Positions 23,401 to 37,246 of a stretch of 64,000 bases of DNA are shown here, piece after piece. A program made the position numbers and the translations under genes. A model generated the notes under the pieces. The model was not told the DNA's origin and searched no databases. It was given only the letters and a program-made list of their open reading frames with translations. The stretch covers positions 53,706 through 117,705 of the forward strand of contig JAQFVV010007267.1 of NCBI GenBank assembly GCA_028023455.1, given 5' to 3'. This DNA comes from Epiperipatus broadwayi. Its lineage: Eukaryota; Onychophora; Udeonychophora; Euonychophora; Peripatidae. Positions within the stretch are counted from its first letter, which is position 1, and every line of letters begins with the position of its first letter.

Positions 23401-26400
23401 TACATAAGTGAAACTTTAGTTGGCTCCAACAGGTGCCAGAGTTTACCTTAGTTTAACTATTTATTTGCAAATGTCTGATTTTTAAAAAAATAATGATAAA
23501 AATAGAAGAAATTAATTAGTTAATGAATAATATATAATAATAATGTATAATGTTATAATATTATAATAAATTTTATTTGACTATGTGTATAAAGTCAGTA
23601 CCATGTTGGTAATTAATTCTATAGAAAATATAAGGTAGCAGTTTTCTTAAAGTATATATTTGAGTTAGTTTAAATTAATAAAATAACTAATTGTTTTGTT
23701 TATTTCTAGTTTATAACCTATAATAAGCTAATATTATAAATAAAATAAATAGTATCAAATTGATTTAAATGTAATCTTTAAATTTTATTAATGCAGTCAA
23801 ATAATATTTAAATGTTTAATCTACATTAGCATTAACCTGTTAAGTTATTTTAAAACTAATATTTCTTAATATTTTTATTTGTAGTTGTTTCAAAAAAAGT
23901 TGTAATTAATTAGTATAGGTTAGGCTTAAGGTCATCTCTGTGTTTGTATGTGCATGCATGGAGATGTATGAAGTAAATGAATAAATAATAATTTAACTAT
24001 AATATTGATTAAAAACAAATGAATGAATAAAAGTATTATAATTTAATATTTAAAAAGGTTTCAATAAATAAAACTAGTTTAATTTTTATGTTTTTTTCTA
24101 TTTTATTTTATGTAATGTAATATTTTTTAATGTTACATAAAAATTAATAATTAACTTGTAATTTGGTTGTTAACCCACATGATTTTTAAATAAATAGATC
24201 AAAATTACATCAGGAATCAGTTTTCAGCTGATTTAAAAATGTTTTACAATTAAATATAAATGAATTTTATTGATTAGTTGTATTAAAAAAAATTGACATG
24301 AAAATTGAGAAAGGGGTGGAAATTATCAGGTTATAAATCGAAGATTTTTTTGTTGTTGTGCATGCTCTTGAATTCTAAAGTATCCTGAGACTTTTCTTTT
24401 TCTCCAAAACAAGTTGTAATTTTTTTTAAAAGTTTTTTTGAGCAAAAGTATGTTAAAAGGATGTGTAATTGTTTTATAATTATGAACTGCAACTGCTAAA
24501 CAGATAAAACCATTTTTCTTGATATTGACTTTCAATTAACTGTTAAAGCTATAGTAAAAAATGTTTAAAGGAAATTTTATGTCTTCTGTCTTATCTCATT
24601 ATTGTATGCCTTATATATACTGGAAAATAAAATTAGGATATCAACAGTTAATATATCTGTGGTTAAATTTCTTTATTGAACTGAACTTTTATAATCAGAA
24701 AATGCTTAGTTATTATTTAAATAAGCTAGAACTTAAATGAGGAAAATTGAAAGACATTTGTAGTGAACTTTATTATAGTTAAAATGTGTCAATCTTCTTG
24801 TTTTAAATTCATTTAAAGTTTATTTTAAGTCTGAGATTGTATTAATGATCCCTGATATTAATTTCTTGATACTCCTGTTATAATAATTGCTTGTTTTTTT
24901 AAATAGTTTTATAAAAAAGAAAAAAAAAATTACATTAAATTAATGAAGGGTGACTTTTATCTGTCAAGCACATAATATAGTTATATTATTAACTTTGCCT
25001 AATTTTCAACTAGAAATGTATTATTCATTATGATAGATTAATTATCTACTTCTAAAACAGTTGGACAAAATGTTATAAACTACAATTATTAAGGATAAAC
25101 TTTTATCTGTCAAATGTTTAATGAACTGTTATATTTGCATTTATCTATACATAAATTGATGACAATTATTCCTAGCTCCTAAACAGATGAAATTTTCTAA
25201 TTGCAAAATAATCATACTCTTATGTTGAGAAGAGTAAAGAAAAAATATTTGGAAACAAACCTTAAAATATTGTATGAGAAAATAATTAAAAAAAAAACTG
25301 TTTTAAAAAAATTGTGTTTATTTAAAAAAGAAAAATGGAATTAAAATAAAGCTATATTATTGTACATGTAAACCCAGGATCCTATAATAATGTTCTCAGC
25401 TGAAGAAATTGCTTTACATATCATTCTAGTGCTGGGTTATTCTTTTTATTTTAATGTGTGCTCTTTGAACTATAAAAATATCTTTAAAGGAAGAATTTAA
25501 AATATCTTCAAAGAACTATGAAATATGTTTCATTTTAGAAATCATTGCCATGCTTATAAATGTTTTGACCAAAAGTTTCACACTGTCAGATTAATAAATT
25601 GTCTTTAGTAAATTATATACATGTCTTGAAAAAAAGGAAGAGAAATACAGGGAAGCTGAAACTATGAATTGAAGTTGCTGTATTTTTCACTTGCATTTTT
25701 TTATTGGTTAAACTCATGTTACAATTGTAATCGTAATGGGTTTATTAGAATGAGTAGATAGATATTCTGACATTCCCAGGTAAATTTTATACTATTATAT
25801 TTGTTAAGCATTTCACAAGTTAAAATTATTTTCAATAATTTTATTCCTGGAGATTTTAATATCTCAGTCTTAGCTTATTTATATGTGGGATATTTCACAC
25901 AGTTTTATTTTAAATCAGCCCAAGAGGTATTTCAGAGGGTTTCCATTCATTTGTTTTATAAATGCTACATCAATAATAACTGCAAATATGTTTTATATGC
26001 ATTAAGAATTAATAATCTCACATTTAATTTGCAATCTTTTAAATGTCCACTACTCACCATATTTTAGTATTTAATATTTTATTATGTGTGTATTGTATCT
26101 TTGCCTAGAATTTTTATATGCATTTAATTTTAAGTAATTCTTATATTAGTCAGTTGACAATGTTTGCGTTGTTGGTTCTCACATTTAGTATACATGTTGT
26201 ATTTTAAAATTCTTAGTGATAACTTAGTTAGTTGATGTGAAGTCTATATCTTGTAATTATTTTAGTATTTTTTAGCCTCATAACACTAGGCTTTGTTAAT
26301 TATTATGAGTATGCTTAATGGAGTAGACAAGGTCATCCATCCTTACTGTATTGCTTTTCCATGAGGTGATAGTCCTTGTTTCCATTGAGGGTTATTGTAT

Positions 26401-28600
26401 ACCAGATATTTATATTCCTAGTGATTGTGATCACATTTTTTTTAATATTGAGATCCCATGAGAGAGGATAAAACTTTCTTGGTGCATCTTTCCTGTTCCT
26501 AATGCACTGAGACAAGGTCCAGACATCCCATTATCTGCCTCAAAGTTAGGTATATTGGTATCCACCACATTTTTATTTAGCTCTTCAGAGCATATATGTA
26601 CTTATTTTGGTCTATCACTCATGATGAATTAATGCTAGTTCGACCACAGTAGATGATGTTGCATTTTTTTTAGATATGTGATGACAAGATATGTTTGTTT
26701 GAGAAACGTTACTTCTTCATGTTGTGTTTAGCTATTTTCATGCTTATTGGTATATCAATGTATTAATTGTGTTGTTATGATAGTTTTATCACCCACAAAC
26801 CAACCAACAATAATTTATATTTATTTTTAAGTATGTAAATTATGCATATGATATAAGTGACAATTCACACATACTAATTTTAATATGTTCATCCAGAGTT
26901 GTTGCTGCTGGAATTGTAAGTTCTTTTAAATTTTAATTCTAAAAGCATTTAGTGTAATAATTTTATGTCGACAGAATTTATTTAAAAGGTGTATAAGTTA
27001 CATCTTATGAGTGAGTGGCCCATTCACCTAGTTTATTTTAAAGTTAGCTAGAAATTTGATTAAATACATCACTAGCTAAAATATTAGTAATGACAGTGTA
27101 ACAAATGGCAATTTTTTTTAAATATATGCTCTCTATGCTTATTCCAGCGTAGCATTTGCTTAGCTTAATGTAATGAATATAAACCTATTAGTGTGTTATT
27201 CTGATTGTTAGATGACACCACAGTATTAATAAATATGCTAATAAAAACATAATTATGCTTGTTAAACTTAGACCATTGTAATCGAAGTTTAAAGATTTGG
27301 AATCTCTAAGTGTTAAAAGAGATTAGAATTTAATATCAAATAGCCACTGCTTGCTCTTGTATTTATTTATTTATTTTATTATTTTGTTTGTCAAAATAAA
27401 GATTTTAAAAGAGTTTAAGAGGAATTGTCACTAACATAACCAGATAAATTGTTATAATCTTGTAAACCAAAAATAAAGTTAAGTGCCAAAATGTTTTAAA
27501 ACAGATTTCAGTGCTATCTAGGCAATGTTTATTTTAATAAATTTTGTTTGTAAATATTTTCTCTATGTTGTTATTAATAAACCATATTATTATTTTAAAC
27601 AGTTTTGTTTCTGTTTGTTTTGCTTTTATATGAAAAATATTATTGTCTTGAGTTCCAAAGTTCATAAGATTTCAAGTTCAAAATTTCATAAAAATATCAT
27701 AAAGTATAAAATATATTTTGATACTGGTTTAAATTATAAAGCCATGCTAGTCTATGTGATTCTCATATTGAATCACAGTAACAGATACATTATATCTGAT
27801 GCTTAATTGAATTATCTTTTTAAAGTTGATTTTTAAGTTATTATTATATCTTCTCAAACTAAAGAATATGCAATGAGATAAAGAATTTTAGTGTTTCAGA
27901 AGAGTATTTATTATTTACTGTTTTTAAAGCTGCACATTATCTTACATAAGTTGCATTATCTATCATCATCTTATATATTTAAAGAATTATAATCCATCTG
28001 CATTTAAGGACATTAGTAGCTTGTCTGTGAGTATGGGGAAAGTCATAAAAAGTAGCCTTGCCATATCCCTTGCATGAGTAATGTCTTGGGTAATAGGCCA
28101 TTATTCATTAAAATTTACATTAATTCATCAAATATCTGGATTAATATTTTTTGTTTATTACTCTATGATTGAACGTAAGGTAGTTCTCTTATGGTCAGCC
28201 AAGATATCATTCACCTGTTTATTTACCCTAGCAATTGTTAATTACATAACTTGAACTTTTTATTTTGCACAAGTGTTAAGTTTTAAAACTCCTGGGAGTG
28301 TTTACTCTTGTTGCCTTGTTAGTTTTAATTTAATGAGATAATCCTTCCAAACAAAGTATAATTTATTATTGTTCAGAGTGTATGATTTAATGGTGGGCCA
28401 ATTCTAATAACTATTAACTAATGATTTAAATTATCTTTTTATATATTTTGGTAGTAGATTATTAATATGCTATAATAGTTATATTTGCATTAGTATTGGA
28501 TTTGGTCTCTATCCAATTATACATCTTTGGATCATAATACTTTCTGAAATTTATTGTAAGCCCGCTGAATCATGTCATTAGGAGTCAACAATAGTACTAG
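23401..28600. other. Long gene-free AT-rich stretch
   Basis: No gene, RNA or mobile element is recognised over 5.2 kb. Two related segments near 24946-25010 and 25085-25150 share CTTTTATCTGTCAA and suggest an old tandem duplication. Several frames of 60-93 codons occur (24326-24535 minus, 25801-26067 plus, 27525-27806 plus); their composition matches the background and none shows a domain. The minus frame at 26333-26515 lies in a slightly less AT-rich patch and may be a transposon scrap. Confidence 0.5.
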
Positions 28601-28995
28601 CATCTTAGTTTATTTCATCTCTAATAGATATCATCTTCATCTCTTATAGATCTGTTCATCTCATTTTCCATGTTCATTTCCATCTTATCTCATATCTCTC
28701 TATCTCTATCATCATCTTCCTCTTAGTTCATCTTCATCTCAATATCATTTCAGTCTATTTCCATTTAATCTCAATTCCCATTTTCATTTTCATCTTATCT
28801 CATATCTCCACCATCTTATCATCATCTCCCTCATCTCTCTCTTCATTATCATCTTGTCTTCTTTTTTTCATCATCTCCCTCCCTTTTAATCTTCTACTTC
28901 ATTTCCATGCTCCCTTTCATTTCTCATCCATCTTTTCTACCTCATTTCTTTTTCTGTTCTGTTCAGCTTTTTCCTTTCTTCACCTTACCCCCTAT
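28601..28995 (+). repeat. Pyrimidine-rich low-complexity tract
   Basis: About 390 bases in which the plus strand is nearly all C and T with periodic A, built from irregular TCATCT, TCTCAT and CCATCT units. It looks like a degenerated hexanucleotide-type repeat, and the strand asymmetry is strong. No frame. Confidence 0.85.
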
Positions 28996-29017
28996 TCTTT
29001 TCTTTTTATTAAGGTTA

Positions 29018-30250
29018 CTATATATATATTTATAAGAAAAGTAGAAATAAACACAGACATAATTTTTTGTAGATATTTTTCTATATTTCCTAAAATAAAG
29101 CTTGAATAATAACTCTGGTTTAACTCTGATTTAAAATAAAATTTTGTTATGGATTACACTTTTAAAAGGTCTGATAAATAATATTTGTATATTCTGATTT
29201 TGAAATTTAAAAAATAAAACAAGCATTATTTATTTTTTACAATCTTTTAATTAGAACTTGTAAAAATATTTTTTTTAATTAATGCTTGTTTGAATTTCTA
29301 CTACCTAGTTAAAACTTTTTGTAGATGAAAAATTTTAAAGGATTATCACCCTTTTGGTCAAATTTTAAAGTTTAAAGTATAAAACATGAATATCACACTT
29401 TGCTAGAAATTTCCAGATTGTTTTAAAAGGATAAGACAGATTAAAAACAGTCACTATGCTTATATCACCTGATCAAGCCAAAATTTATAAAAAAGACTGA
29501 TAGAAAATGTCAGTCAGTCTAACTAATAAAAATTTTGAGTACAAGGCAGCAATTAACTGACCAAAATAGAGACGTACAGTTTGTTATTGGTTGTAGCAGA
29601 GAGTTATCAGAATAGTTACCATAAACTGATGTAGCTTGGCAGAACAGTAGATCCAGAAGCTGTTGCTATTTTCCTTCACAGGAGTTTTGATTTACTTGAA
29701 GCTGAGTCACTTCTGAATCAATAGCCTTAAAAAATGAGGACAAAATAGGCTGCAGACCTGAAGTTTACCAAATTCTAATCTAACTGGAATTAACTGCAAA
29801 ACAATCCTTTTTTGCAACAATACTAGACATAAAATAGGCAAACTACAGATCAACATTTTACAAGAATTATGTTTTTTCTGATGATCACAGTCACTAAAAC
29901 CAAACTTACCAAGAAAAATTTTCCAGCTTGTCCAGAGAACTCCAGCTTGCTGAAGAATTTCTCTTCTAACTTAAATCAAACTTTTACTTTAATTTTGTGC
30001 TGATGCAAATGCACTATAAAAAAAGATTATTTTGTTTTATCTTGCCAACAGAAATTATTTTTTTGCCTTGCTTTTCAACTGTAATTAGTATATTTCCAAG
30101 TTATAAATATTATATTTATCAGATATAAAATAGTTATTCATTATTGCTTTTACAGTTATTAATTGATATTTTTACAGTAGTTCTTTACCTACTTGTATTT
30201 GAAATTGCCTGTGCATTACTATGCTTATATATGTGTGTCTATTAGTAAAT
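29018..30250 (+). repeat. Family A repeat, copy 3 (partial)
   Basis: After a short TATA run, AAGTAGAAATAAACACAGAC opens a stretch that follows copy 1 in order: the AAAAGGTCT-ATAAATA block, the GAAGCTG-GTCACTTCT-AATCAATAGCC block (about 29700), and ACCAAACTTACCAAGAAAAA with TTCCAGCTTG (about 29900). The match fades beyond about 30250, so this copy lacks the 3' half seen in copy 1. Confidence 0.75.
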
Positions 30251-32600
30251 TAAAATATAATAATGTTTGAATTGAAAGTAAAAATGATATAAGGCCATTG
30301 GTTTCAGGGGGTGAGAATCGGGCAATTGAAAGTTAAGGATTAAAAATGTACTTAAGTAGGAATTTATTGTTCTTTATTATGTTTGGATAGAAAAGTATTT
30401 AGTGGCTATGTAGAATGAAGTTAGTTATATGGTATAGTATCTTATGGGATTGAGTAATCTCTCCCCTTTTAGTTATTTGAATATTTGACATGGGTAGATT
30501 ATATAGTAAATTGTATGGTATAGAGTAAACTCCCCCTTTTGTTTATTGAAGTATTTGTTAGGAGTAGATTGAATCCTCCAGTTCTGATAGTTGTATTTAT
30601 GAGAGTCTAAGAAGCCAAGTATTTTATCTCCCTTATTTTTGGTGATGAGAATTTGTTCCCACCAGTTTATTTTAGTTTCATAAGTTAGACTTGGGAGTTA
30701 TTGTATTGTTATTTATATAATGAGAATTGTGAAAATCTTTTATCCCCATGTGCCTTACAGAATGTTTTCATCTTTTACTCATAGCCAAGAACCAGATAAT
30801 TTGTTGATAAAAAAGGAGAAAAAAAGCAGAATTGATTTTCTCACAAAACAGCTGGAGTAAAGTTAGTGTTAAAACTTGATTGTCCATTGTCATAATCCAT
30901 ATTATGATTTTATTACAAGTTCATAAGTAACCTGATTGGATTGATTAATGTTAATTTGTTTATGATAGACAGCATAACTTAGACATATGCATAAAATATT
31001 AATTTAAAAGATATGGAAAAATCCATCATTAATGCATAACTTCAATTATTATTTCAAATCATTTTATATTTATCATTTTAAATTTCATATCATCAACTTC
31101 CATAATATTCAATCATCATTTGAGTGATCAAGCAAAAGAAGACAAAGTATAATTAATTAGTTGAATTATTTATTTCTATTTTGTAAAGACAAAGTATAGT
31201 TAATTGAAAGAATTATATATTTCAATTTTGAAAAGTACAAAGTATAGCTAATTAATAGAATTATGTATTTCAATTTTGCAAAGTATAGTTTGATATTATT
31301 CTTATTTATACTGATTCTTAGATTCAAACCCCTCCCAATTTTAGTTAATGTGCATTTGAAGTAAAATGGCAAGAATTTTTAATTTCATCCTATAATTTAG
31401 TGTAAATATTTAACTGTATGTTATTTACTCATAGACATATCAAATTAATTAATATCTTAAGAGTGCTAAAAACAAAATGTCAAATATAAAGTAAATTTTT
31501 GTATTTTATTGTCTGAAGTGTAGGATTATATTGTTTCAGCAACATACGTTTATCAGAATTGACTGATAACTTAAATAATTTTCAAGAAAAATGTAAAGAG
31601 TTTATTTTGGGGTATTATTTTAGCACTGAAATAAGAATGTGTTTTCCATAAGTCTATAAGAATGCCTTAATAGATGGAATGTGTTAGAACAAAAGATAGG
31701 AAGTTATCTTATGTTATCTGCTCTCATGTAAAATTTTTATCTATTGATGTCAAATACATCCAGAATGTGTACCTGCACAAATTATAAAAAAAAATGTTTG
31801 CTTAACTATTTTGTAAATAAATGTTTTATTATTCAAAGTTGTGTTCAGAATTCTTTTTTGACATACATTCATATTTCATATTTTCACGCATGCACACACC
31901 TTTACTTTATCTAATATGATATGATTGCACTTTTCATTTAATTTGATGATGAACATATCCAGATATGATGATGTTGATTTTCTTGATCCAAACACTGTAT
32001 GAAATGTTAATTATTATTGATTCTCTAAAATATTTGTCATTCAGTTATTGTTTAGATGATGAATTGAAATCAAAAGGCACCCTATTTCTTTCATTATCTA
32101 CCTACCATTATTTTGTTAGGTATACTTTCATAATAGTAAATAGTAGTTGTTAAGAAGTAGATTGAAAATTAAGCTATGCAATAAATTAATTCTCTGAGAT
32201 ATTCAATTATTAATTCAGATGAAATATTAATTCAGTTAACTAGTTTAGATTATTATATAATTAAAAGTTCCAACTTGCTATACAGTATCATTACTAAACA
32301 TTACATTTTAGTTATTAATTTAATTTTCTAATATAGTAGAGGTTGTTCAATGCATGTGGATGATGGAGAAGGTGAAGTATAGACTATAACTTGTTAATTT
32401 AGATGGTATAATTTTACCAATTTAATTTTTATTTATTTTAGAATTTAATAAATTTTTTGTACCTATTAATTATAATATTTTCTCCCACATCTAATATACA
32501 TTTTACACCTTATAGATATTTGTATCTCTCAACTGAGCTAAGCTAAGGTAAAACTTTATATAAGAGCCTCATTCATAGTTTTAAGGTAAAATTAGATTAA
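30251..32600. other. Gene-free stretch with small tandem repeats
   Basis: No gene. Around 30420-30600 an irregular unit of roughly 85 bases (containing ATGGTATAG and CTCCCCCTTTT-type blocks) seems to repeat twice. At about 31145-31290 a unit of about 52 bases (ACAAAGTATAG-TAATT) occurs about three times. The remainder is featureless AT-rich DNA. Confidence 0.5.
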
Positions 32601-32624
32601 CAGTTTATTCTATGATTCATAGAA

Positions 32625-32691
32625 ATGGTGCCCCCGGGTATTTGTGGTTAAGAAAGGTAGGAAAGGTGTTGGTGATCAATGATGAGGGGTT

Positions 32692-32695
<4 letters not shown>
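32625..32695 (+). repeat. tRNA-like SINE head ending in a TA run
   Basis: TGTGGTTAAGAAAGGTAGG resembles an A-box region, and 40 bases later GAGGGGTTCAAAT resembles a B-box (GGTTCAAAT..) at normal tRNA spacing. The B-box runs directly into the TA microsatellite instead of the expected CC. I infer a truncated tRNA-derived SINE. Not a functional tRNA gene: there is no acceptor stem pairing. Confidence 0.45.

Positions 32696-32780
<85 letters not shown>
32696..32780. repeat. (TA)n microsatellite
   Basis: About 85 bases of pure TA dinucleotides. It is responsible for the false 104-codon frame at 32612-32926. Confidence 0.95.
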
Positions 32781-32783
<3 letters not shown>

Positions 32784-33720
32784 GTATTATGTACTTTATG
32801 GTTACAATTATTTATTTGTTGTTATTGTTCTTGCTTTACTACATAACTCTCAGGATCTGCAGAATTTTAATTATGATTAATCCAATAATTTTAGTCTTTC
32901 TTAAAAGTATATGTATTTTCTACTAAGGATTTTTTCATTTTACAGATGCTGCCATTAGCATGTGCATGAGCACACATAGATAAACCATCCTTGGACATCA
33001 ACTTTTACTGTTATGCAGTGATATGTTTTGGTTGGTGGGCCATCATGTATTTTCATTCATTGACTTCTCATAGCAAAACCTTTTTGAGGATTGCAAGTGA
33101 TCATATGTGCTCTTTTATTGTAGTCAGAATGTCATACCACCTTTAGCATTTTTTTATTTATTCTTTATTTATGAACCTGAAATGCTCTCTCTAGCATGAT
33201 GGAACATCCCTCATTAGCCAATCCACTTAATTAATTAATCACATATAATATAGAATTGTTATTTATGTACGAAAAACATTTGTTTTCCCACATTCATAGT
33301 TTACAACTTATTTAAATGTAATAATGGTCTAATGCAACTCATTCATATTCAGTTGTCTATATATGTGTAGAGGAATAAAATAGATTTATTTTTTTAATTT
33401 TATATGTTTATTTAGGGCTAAAATGATGGATTGTTGCTCATTTGTGCTTGGTAGACTGCTTAACCAATTTTTTATATTTAATAAACAAATGCATTATATT
33501 TTGGCTATATCAAAATGTAATTTGTGTCTTAAGTGGATCAAAGTTGCTTGCTAAATTGAAATACAGTAATATTTATTTATTACAATATTATCTAAAAAAT
33601 GGTCCCTATCTAAGAGAAAAGGAAATAGAAATGAAACATCTATCTAACAATATTTTATATAATCTACATATATAATAAAAACAAAATTCATACCTAAAAT
33701 TATGTATTCTTCATTTTTAC
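32781..33720. other. Gene-free stretch
   Basis: No gene seen. Mixed AT-rich sequence with a 77-codon frame (33442-33675) of background composition. Confidence 0.5.
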
Positions 33721-34362
33721 AGATCTGACAGACATCTGACAGTTAATAGAATGAATAGTGATCTGCAATTTTAAGATAATAAAAATAATGCAAAATCATT
33801 GAAAGCCTTCTGCTGTGGAGGGGCTGGAAGTACAAAACTATGCCCTGTTTCTTTTGAGTCTTATGTGTTCAGAAATACAAGCTATGCTTTGCTCCTTTTT
33901 TGGAGACTTAGAGGCTGAAATCATGGCAGGACAACATTAACTGCTTTATCCCAAATAATATGAAATACAAAATATAGATAGGACCAAATAGTGAAGATAG
34001 AACCCCCTCAGAGTTGCATGAAAACATTGCATCCTCAAGCCAATGACAAAATTTTTTATTCATCATCAAAAATAAATATACAGCTAAAGGAACTTCAACA
34101 ATCAAACACCCAATCCAATCTCTAAAATCATCAATTTTCCATTTAACTCTAAATATGCACATCTTTAAACACACATGAAAATTACTGTTTTATAATTTAT
34201 AATCATCAATACTCTTGACACATATTTCAGTTATTTTTAAAAATTAATTCTGCATAAAATGCATTTTTTTCTTTCTCAGTTGTGGTTTGAGATCAAGTTG
34301 ATAATTTTGAGATGATGATCATTAGTATGTGATCATCAATGGTCCCATGTAGTGTGCCATTT

Positions 34363-34434
34363 GAATTGGGATGGGGTGAGCAACTATAAGCATAATTAGA
34401 ATTGGGATGGGGTGAGCAACTATAAGCATAATTA
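34363..34434. repeat. Perfect 36-base tandem duplication
   Basis: The unit starting GAATTGGGATGGGGTGAGCA occurs twice in immediate succession without a mismatch, so it is a very recent duplication inside an old repeat copy. Confidence 0.97.
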
Positions 34435-37147
34435 ACTAGACATATATCAAACTGCATTATCAAAAAGAAAAAGTAAATAATTAATACTCAAAATAAACCA
34501 TTCATCATCATGAATGATCATTCAATCAAAATATAATAAAATCAACAGTCCATCTTGTGGCTGGATTGGAAATGGGTCATATGTAGACCAGGCTAATTAC
34601 TGAGACTTTGCCAGCTTGGGCAATTAGTTAACCATTAATTTGGAGGCACAAACTAAGTGAGGATTTATCAGAATACATAACCAGAAAAATGTAAACAATA
34701 ATGCTGGAATATTTAAAACATGCTGATCATCAATGATCAGGCCATTTTACTGGCTAACTATAAATCTAACTTCTAATAAGACTAAATTAAAATCAAATAT
34801 AGTACATGGACATTAAAGATTATTTTCTCTTGTGCCAACCAGGATGATGAAGGATCTTCTCTGGATGCCCAAAAACAGTAAATACACATTACCATTCATA
34901 TATTTCACAAATCTAGCTCAGAGAACATAAGCTCTATTACTGTTTGTGACCAAGAGATAATGGCAACAATTTTTAACATATTAATAACAATAAAAATGGT
35001 ATTATGGCTCTTCACATATCAATTAAGCCTTCTGATTTTGATCACTATACAATAAAAAAAGAATCACAATTATGATTTACAAAATTAAAATACACAATTC
35101 AAGTTATTACTATGGTTTACATATATATGCACACAAATGTGTGATTTATAATATACAATTAATATTCAATAGTAACAAAAAATTATTAAAATTTGCATAT
35201 TTGTCCTATTTGACAAGCATTGACATATATGTGCACGCATAAATATGCAGGACAATTGACTTATATTACAATTGTCATATAAAATAATAAAGACATAATT
35301 ATCCTTTTACAATTGTGTATAAAAAACACTATAAATGTTTAAAAATTTACATATCAGTGTGTGTGCATGTATTTGCACACTGACAAAAATTTACACATTC
35401 TAATTTGGTACTATAATAAAGTTATATTTTTCTAATTGATTCCATTTGAAAAACATACATAAATTTCACACATATAACCATTTATAAAAAAAATATAGAT
35501 ATAATTTAAAATTATTTATCAGTTTATAAGTTCTTTTTTTTAAAAAAAAAAAAAGTATACTCAATTTTGACAGGTATTTGTTGATTAAGTATCACTGTTT
35601 TTAAATTTAAATTATAGAATCAGTTATTCTTTATTCTTTTGTAAACTTTTAAATCCAGGCAAAATCATTTGCTTGTTTGTTTCACTTTAAAAATGTCTCT
35701 TTTCTTCTTAATAAATGACTGATAAAAACATTTTATAGAATTAAAAAAAATATAAATTTCAAAATATCTTTCTGCTTGATTAGTTAATTATGATGAAGTA
35801 GGCAATGTGAGATAGAAAAAATGAATATGTGAACTGCAGCTCCCCATGCTATGATAAATGGACTGCCATGCATAAACTACCAGCACACAATGCCTCATGA
35901 CATCACAAGAAAATACCTCATCTTTAAGCACTTCCTCTCTTGTACATAGAGAAATCATCCATACTGACAGTAGCCAGAAAATATATTTGGCACTGAGCCA
36001 GCCCTGCTAGTTTTAGTGGCTTATCCATGTAGCTTATACATGAGACCTATAAACACTGCTGAACTACTCTAGGAGCTCATTCATCTATGTCTGGATAGTG
36101 CTGAGCCTATACTTCAGAGTGTCATGAAAACAATGCATTCAGGCAGCCTGCTCACCTATACACTCTCCATAAACATGAAAAGTACAAATTCATTCATCAC
36201 TTTCAAAATCTCATTTTACTAAAGAAATTATTTAAAATTTTATTATCATAAATAACTCTACTCACCACCAGCTGTATATACATTCGTTTGTGCTTCTTTG
36301 CCTTTAGAAATGCCAGCATATATACAATTACTTCTTCAGTAAGCTGGGCTTTCCTCAACAACCTGTAGTGAGTTTTGTTTTAGTGATTATTATCATCATG
36401 AAAAATATAATCCATGTAAAATGTTGGTCTGTAGTTGATTTCTTTTTATCTAGTATTATTCCAGGCAAACATCTGTCTTGGTTTGATAGATTTCAGACAA
36501 GCAACTGTCCTCTCCACATTTAAGGCTATGAATTTCAGCACAAAGAAGTGGGTCATTTTCCTCTATGTGAATTCAAACTCCTGCAAAGGAAAACAGTAGC
36601 CATTCCTGAATACACTGCCCTGCCTTCAGCTATATCAGTTCAGGGTAGTTATTCTGCTAACTCTATGGTCAGCTAAAATCAACTACTGTTAACTTCAACA
36701 AGTTGCAACAAAATATTGTAACCAACTTTGCAACTGACCTGTTTTTACAAAAACTACTATGCAGACTGCAGCTGATATTTTTATCAGCTCTCTTATAGAA
36801 TCATCTGAGGTGATAACAACACCTTGATTAAAATACAGTTGTTTATTATCTCTCTAATCCCTTTTCAAAACAACCTTGAAATTTTGATATACATGTTTTC
36901 ATTTAGGGGATTTTTAATAGATAGAAATTTTGTTTAATTAATTAAAAAATTTCAAAAATAGTATAGTTGTTTTTAAATTTCAAAATCACAATAATAATAA
37001 TACAATATTTATATTTATTCAGACCTTTTAAAAGTTTAATTTATAAAACAATTTTTATTTTAAATCAGAGTTATTATTTATTATTTTTTAATTTCAGTGA
37101 ATGTAGAAAATATCTTCTATAATTTTTGTCTATGTTTAATTTACTTT

Positions 37148-37157
37148 TTCTTTACTT

Positions 37158-37196
<39 letters not shown>

Positions 37197-37246
37197 TAGT
37201 TCACATACACTATATTATCATGTGCTATGTAACCCAACTGGTTGCA
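37148..37246 (-). repeat. TA/TG run and 19-base palindromic box at the family A edge
   Basis: A TA run passes into a TG run (about 37156-37196), then about 30 bases further lies TGTAACCCAACTGGTTGCA (37228-37246), the reverse complement form of the box at 3621-3639. This repeats the family A edge arrangement in the opposite orientation. Confidence 0.8.

Noticed and set aside
25801-27806. Frames of 88 and 93 codons at 25801-26067 and 27525-27806
   Set aside because: Phe/Ile/Lys/Asn-rich chance frames with no domain.
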